DNA from: Planctomycetia bacterium
Lineage (GTDB): Bacteria; Planctomycetota; Planctomycetia; Gemmatales; Gemmataceae
Direction of reading: 5' to 3'
NCBI GenBank assembly: GCA_005773755.1
Contig: SXHE01000504.1
Span: 1-6,400, forward strand
DNA length: 6,400 nt
Position 1 is the stretch's first letter. Each line of letters begins with the position of its first letter. Position numbers and translations under genes: made by a program. The notes beneath the pieces were generated by a model, which saw only the letters and a list, made by a program, of their open reading frames with translations, ran no database searches and was not told where the DNA came from. Shown here piece after piece: positions 6,153 to 6,400 of this stretch.

Positions 6153-6400
6153 ATGTCCGATTCGAAGTCCGATATCGTCAAGCCCGCCCGTAGCCGGCGC
6201 AAGGTCGAGCCGCCGGTCGAGAAGCCCGCCGCGCACGAGGACGACGGGTTCGCCGCCGGCATCGTCGATGAGGCCCCGGCTGTTCCTGTCGTACCGCCGC
6301 CGCCCCCGGCCCCGGCACCGGCACCGAAGCCCGCGGCACCGGAAGTGCGCGAGACCCGCCGCGCCGAGCGGCCCGAGCGCGCTGAGGTGCGCCCCGTGCC
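6153..6400 (+). CDS. rho: N-terminus of a probable transcription termination factor Rho, 3' end outside window
   Basis: Eighty-two codons are visible and the frame is open at the right edge. The protein begins MSDSKSDIVKPARSRRK, then shows an acidic patch (EDDGF, ~29-33), a run of five prolines at 48-52 followed by alternating Ala/Pro, and an Arg/Glu-rich stretch (ETRRAERPERAEVR, 67-80). This is low-complexity, probably disordered, RNA-binding-like sequence, with no folded domain yet. The Rho call comes from context: in planctomycetes I recall rho lying directly after coaE, and Rho of several phyla carries such a basic disordered extension ahead of the RNA-binding and ATPase domains. If correct, it is the hexameric RNA helicase that ends transcription of untranslated RNA. 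Another protein with a disordered head, for example an RNase E/G-like or ribosome-associated factor, cannot be excluded from what is visible. Confidence 0.5.
   Translation, partial: MSDSKSDIVKPARSRRKVEPPVEKPAAHEDDGFAAGIVDEAPAVPVVPPPPPAPAPAPKPAAPEVRETRRAERPERAEVRPV

Noticed and set aside
5463..6236. A 257-codon minus-strand open frame across coaE, the intergenic gap and the start of the next gene
   Set aside because: It overlaps coaE, whose motifs are complete, and its translation is Arg/Pro/Ser-rich with no recognisable domain.

Overview
The window looks like chromosomal housekeeping DNA from a GC-rich planctomycete, most likely a relative of Gemmata. This is inferred from four things: strong G/C bias at third codon positions throughout, a planctomycete-type S46 peptidase, the order polA - small lipoprotein - coaE - probable rho, and weak Shine-Dalgarno signals. 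I see no insertion sequence, phage gene, CRISPR array, tRNA or rRNA. The long open frames antisense to the genes are what this base composition produces.

Layout. The minus strand from 1804 to the left edge carries the first ~601 codons of a secreted S46-family serine peptidase (dipeptidyl-peptidase type); its end, including the expected catalytic serine, lies outside. A 242-bp divergent intergenic region (1805-2046) holds a candidate promoter for each direction. On the plus strand follow polA (2047-5016, a full three-domain DNA polymerase I with all catalytic motifs intact), a small lipoprotein of unknown function (about 5058-5303), coaE (5354-5980, dephospho-CoA kinase), and the start of an open gene at 6153 whose disordered, Pro/Arg-rich N-terminus and position suggest transcription termination factor Rho. 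No gene-free stretch exceeds 300 bases.

How they fit together. polA, the lipoprotein gene and coaE are co-directional with gaps of about 40-50 nt and probably share a transcript from the promoter at 1931-1960. The polA...coaE neighbourhood is old: in Firmicutes such as Bacillus the order is polA-mutM-...-coaE. Here a lipoprotein sits where mutM would be. The 172-bp gap between coaE and the probable rho gene contains two nested inverted repeats and a competing small hairpin. This is the most interesting unexplained structure in the window and could be an autoregulatory leader. Most of the rest is ordinary core genome; no large new system is visible.
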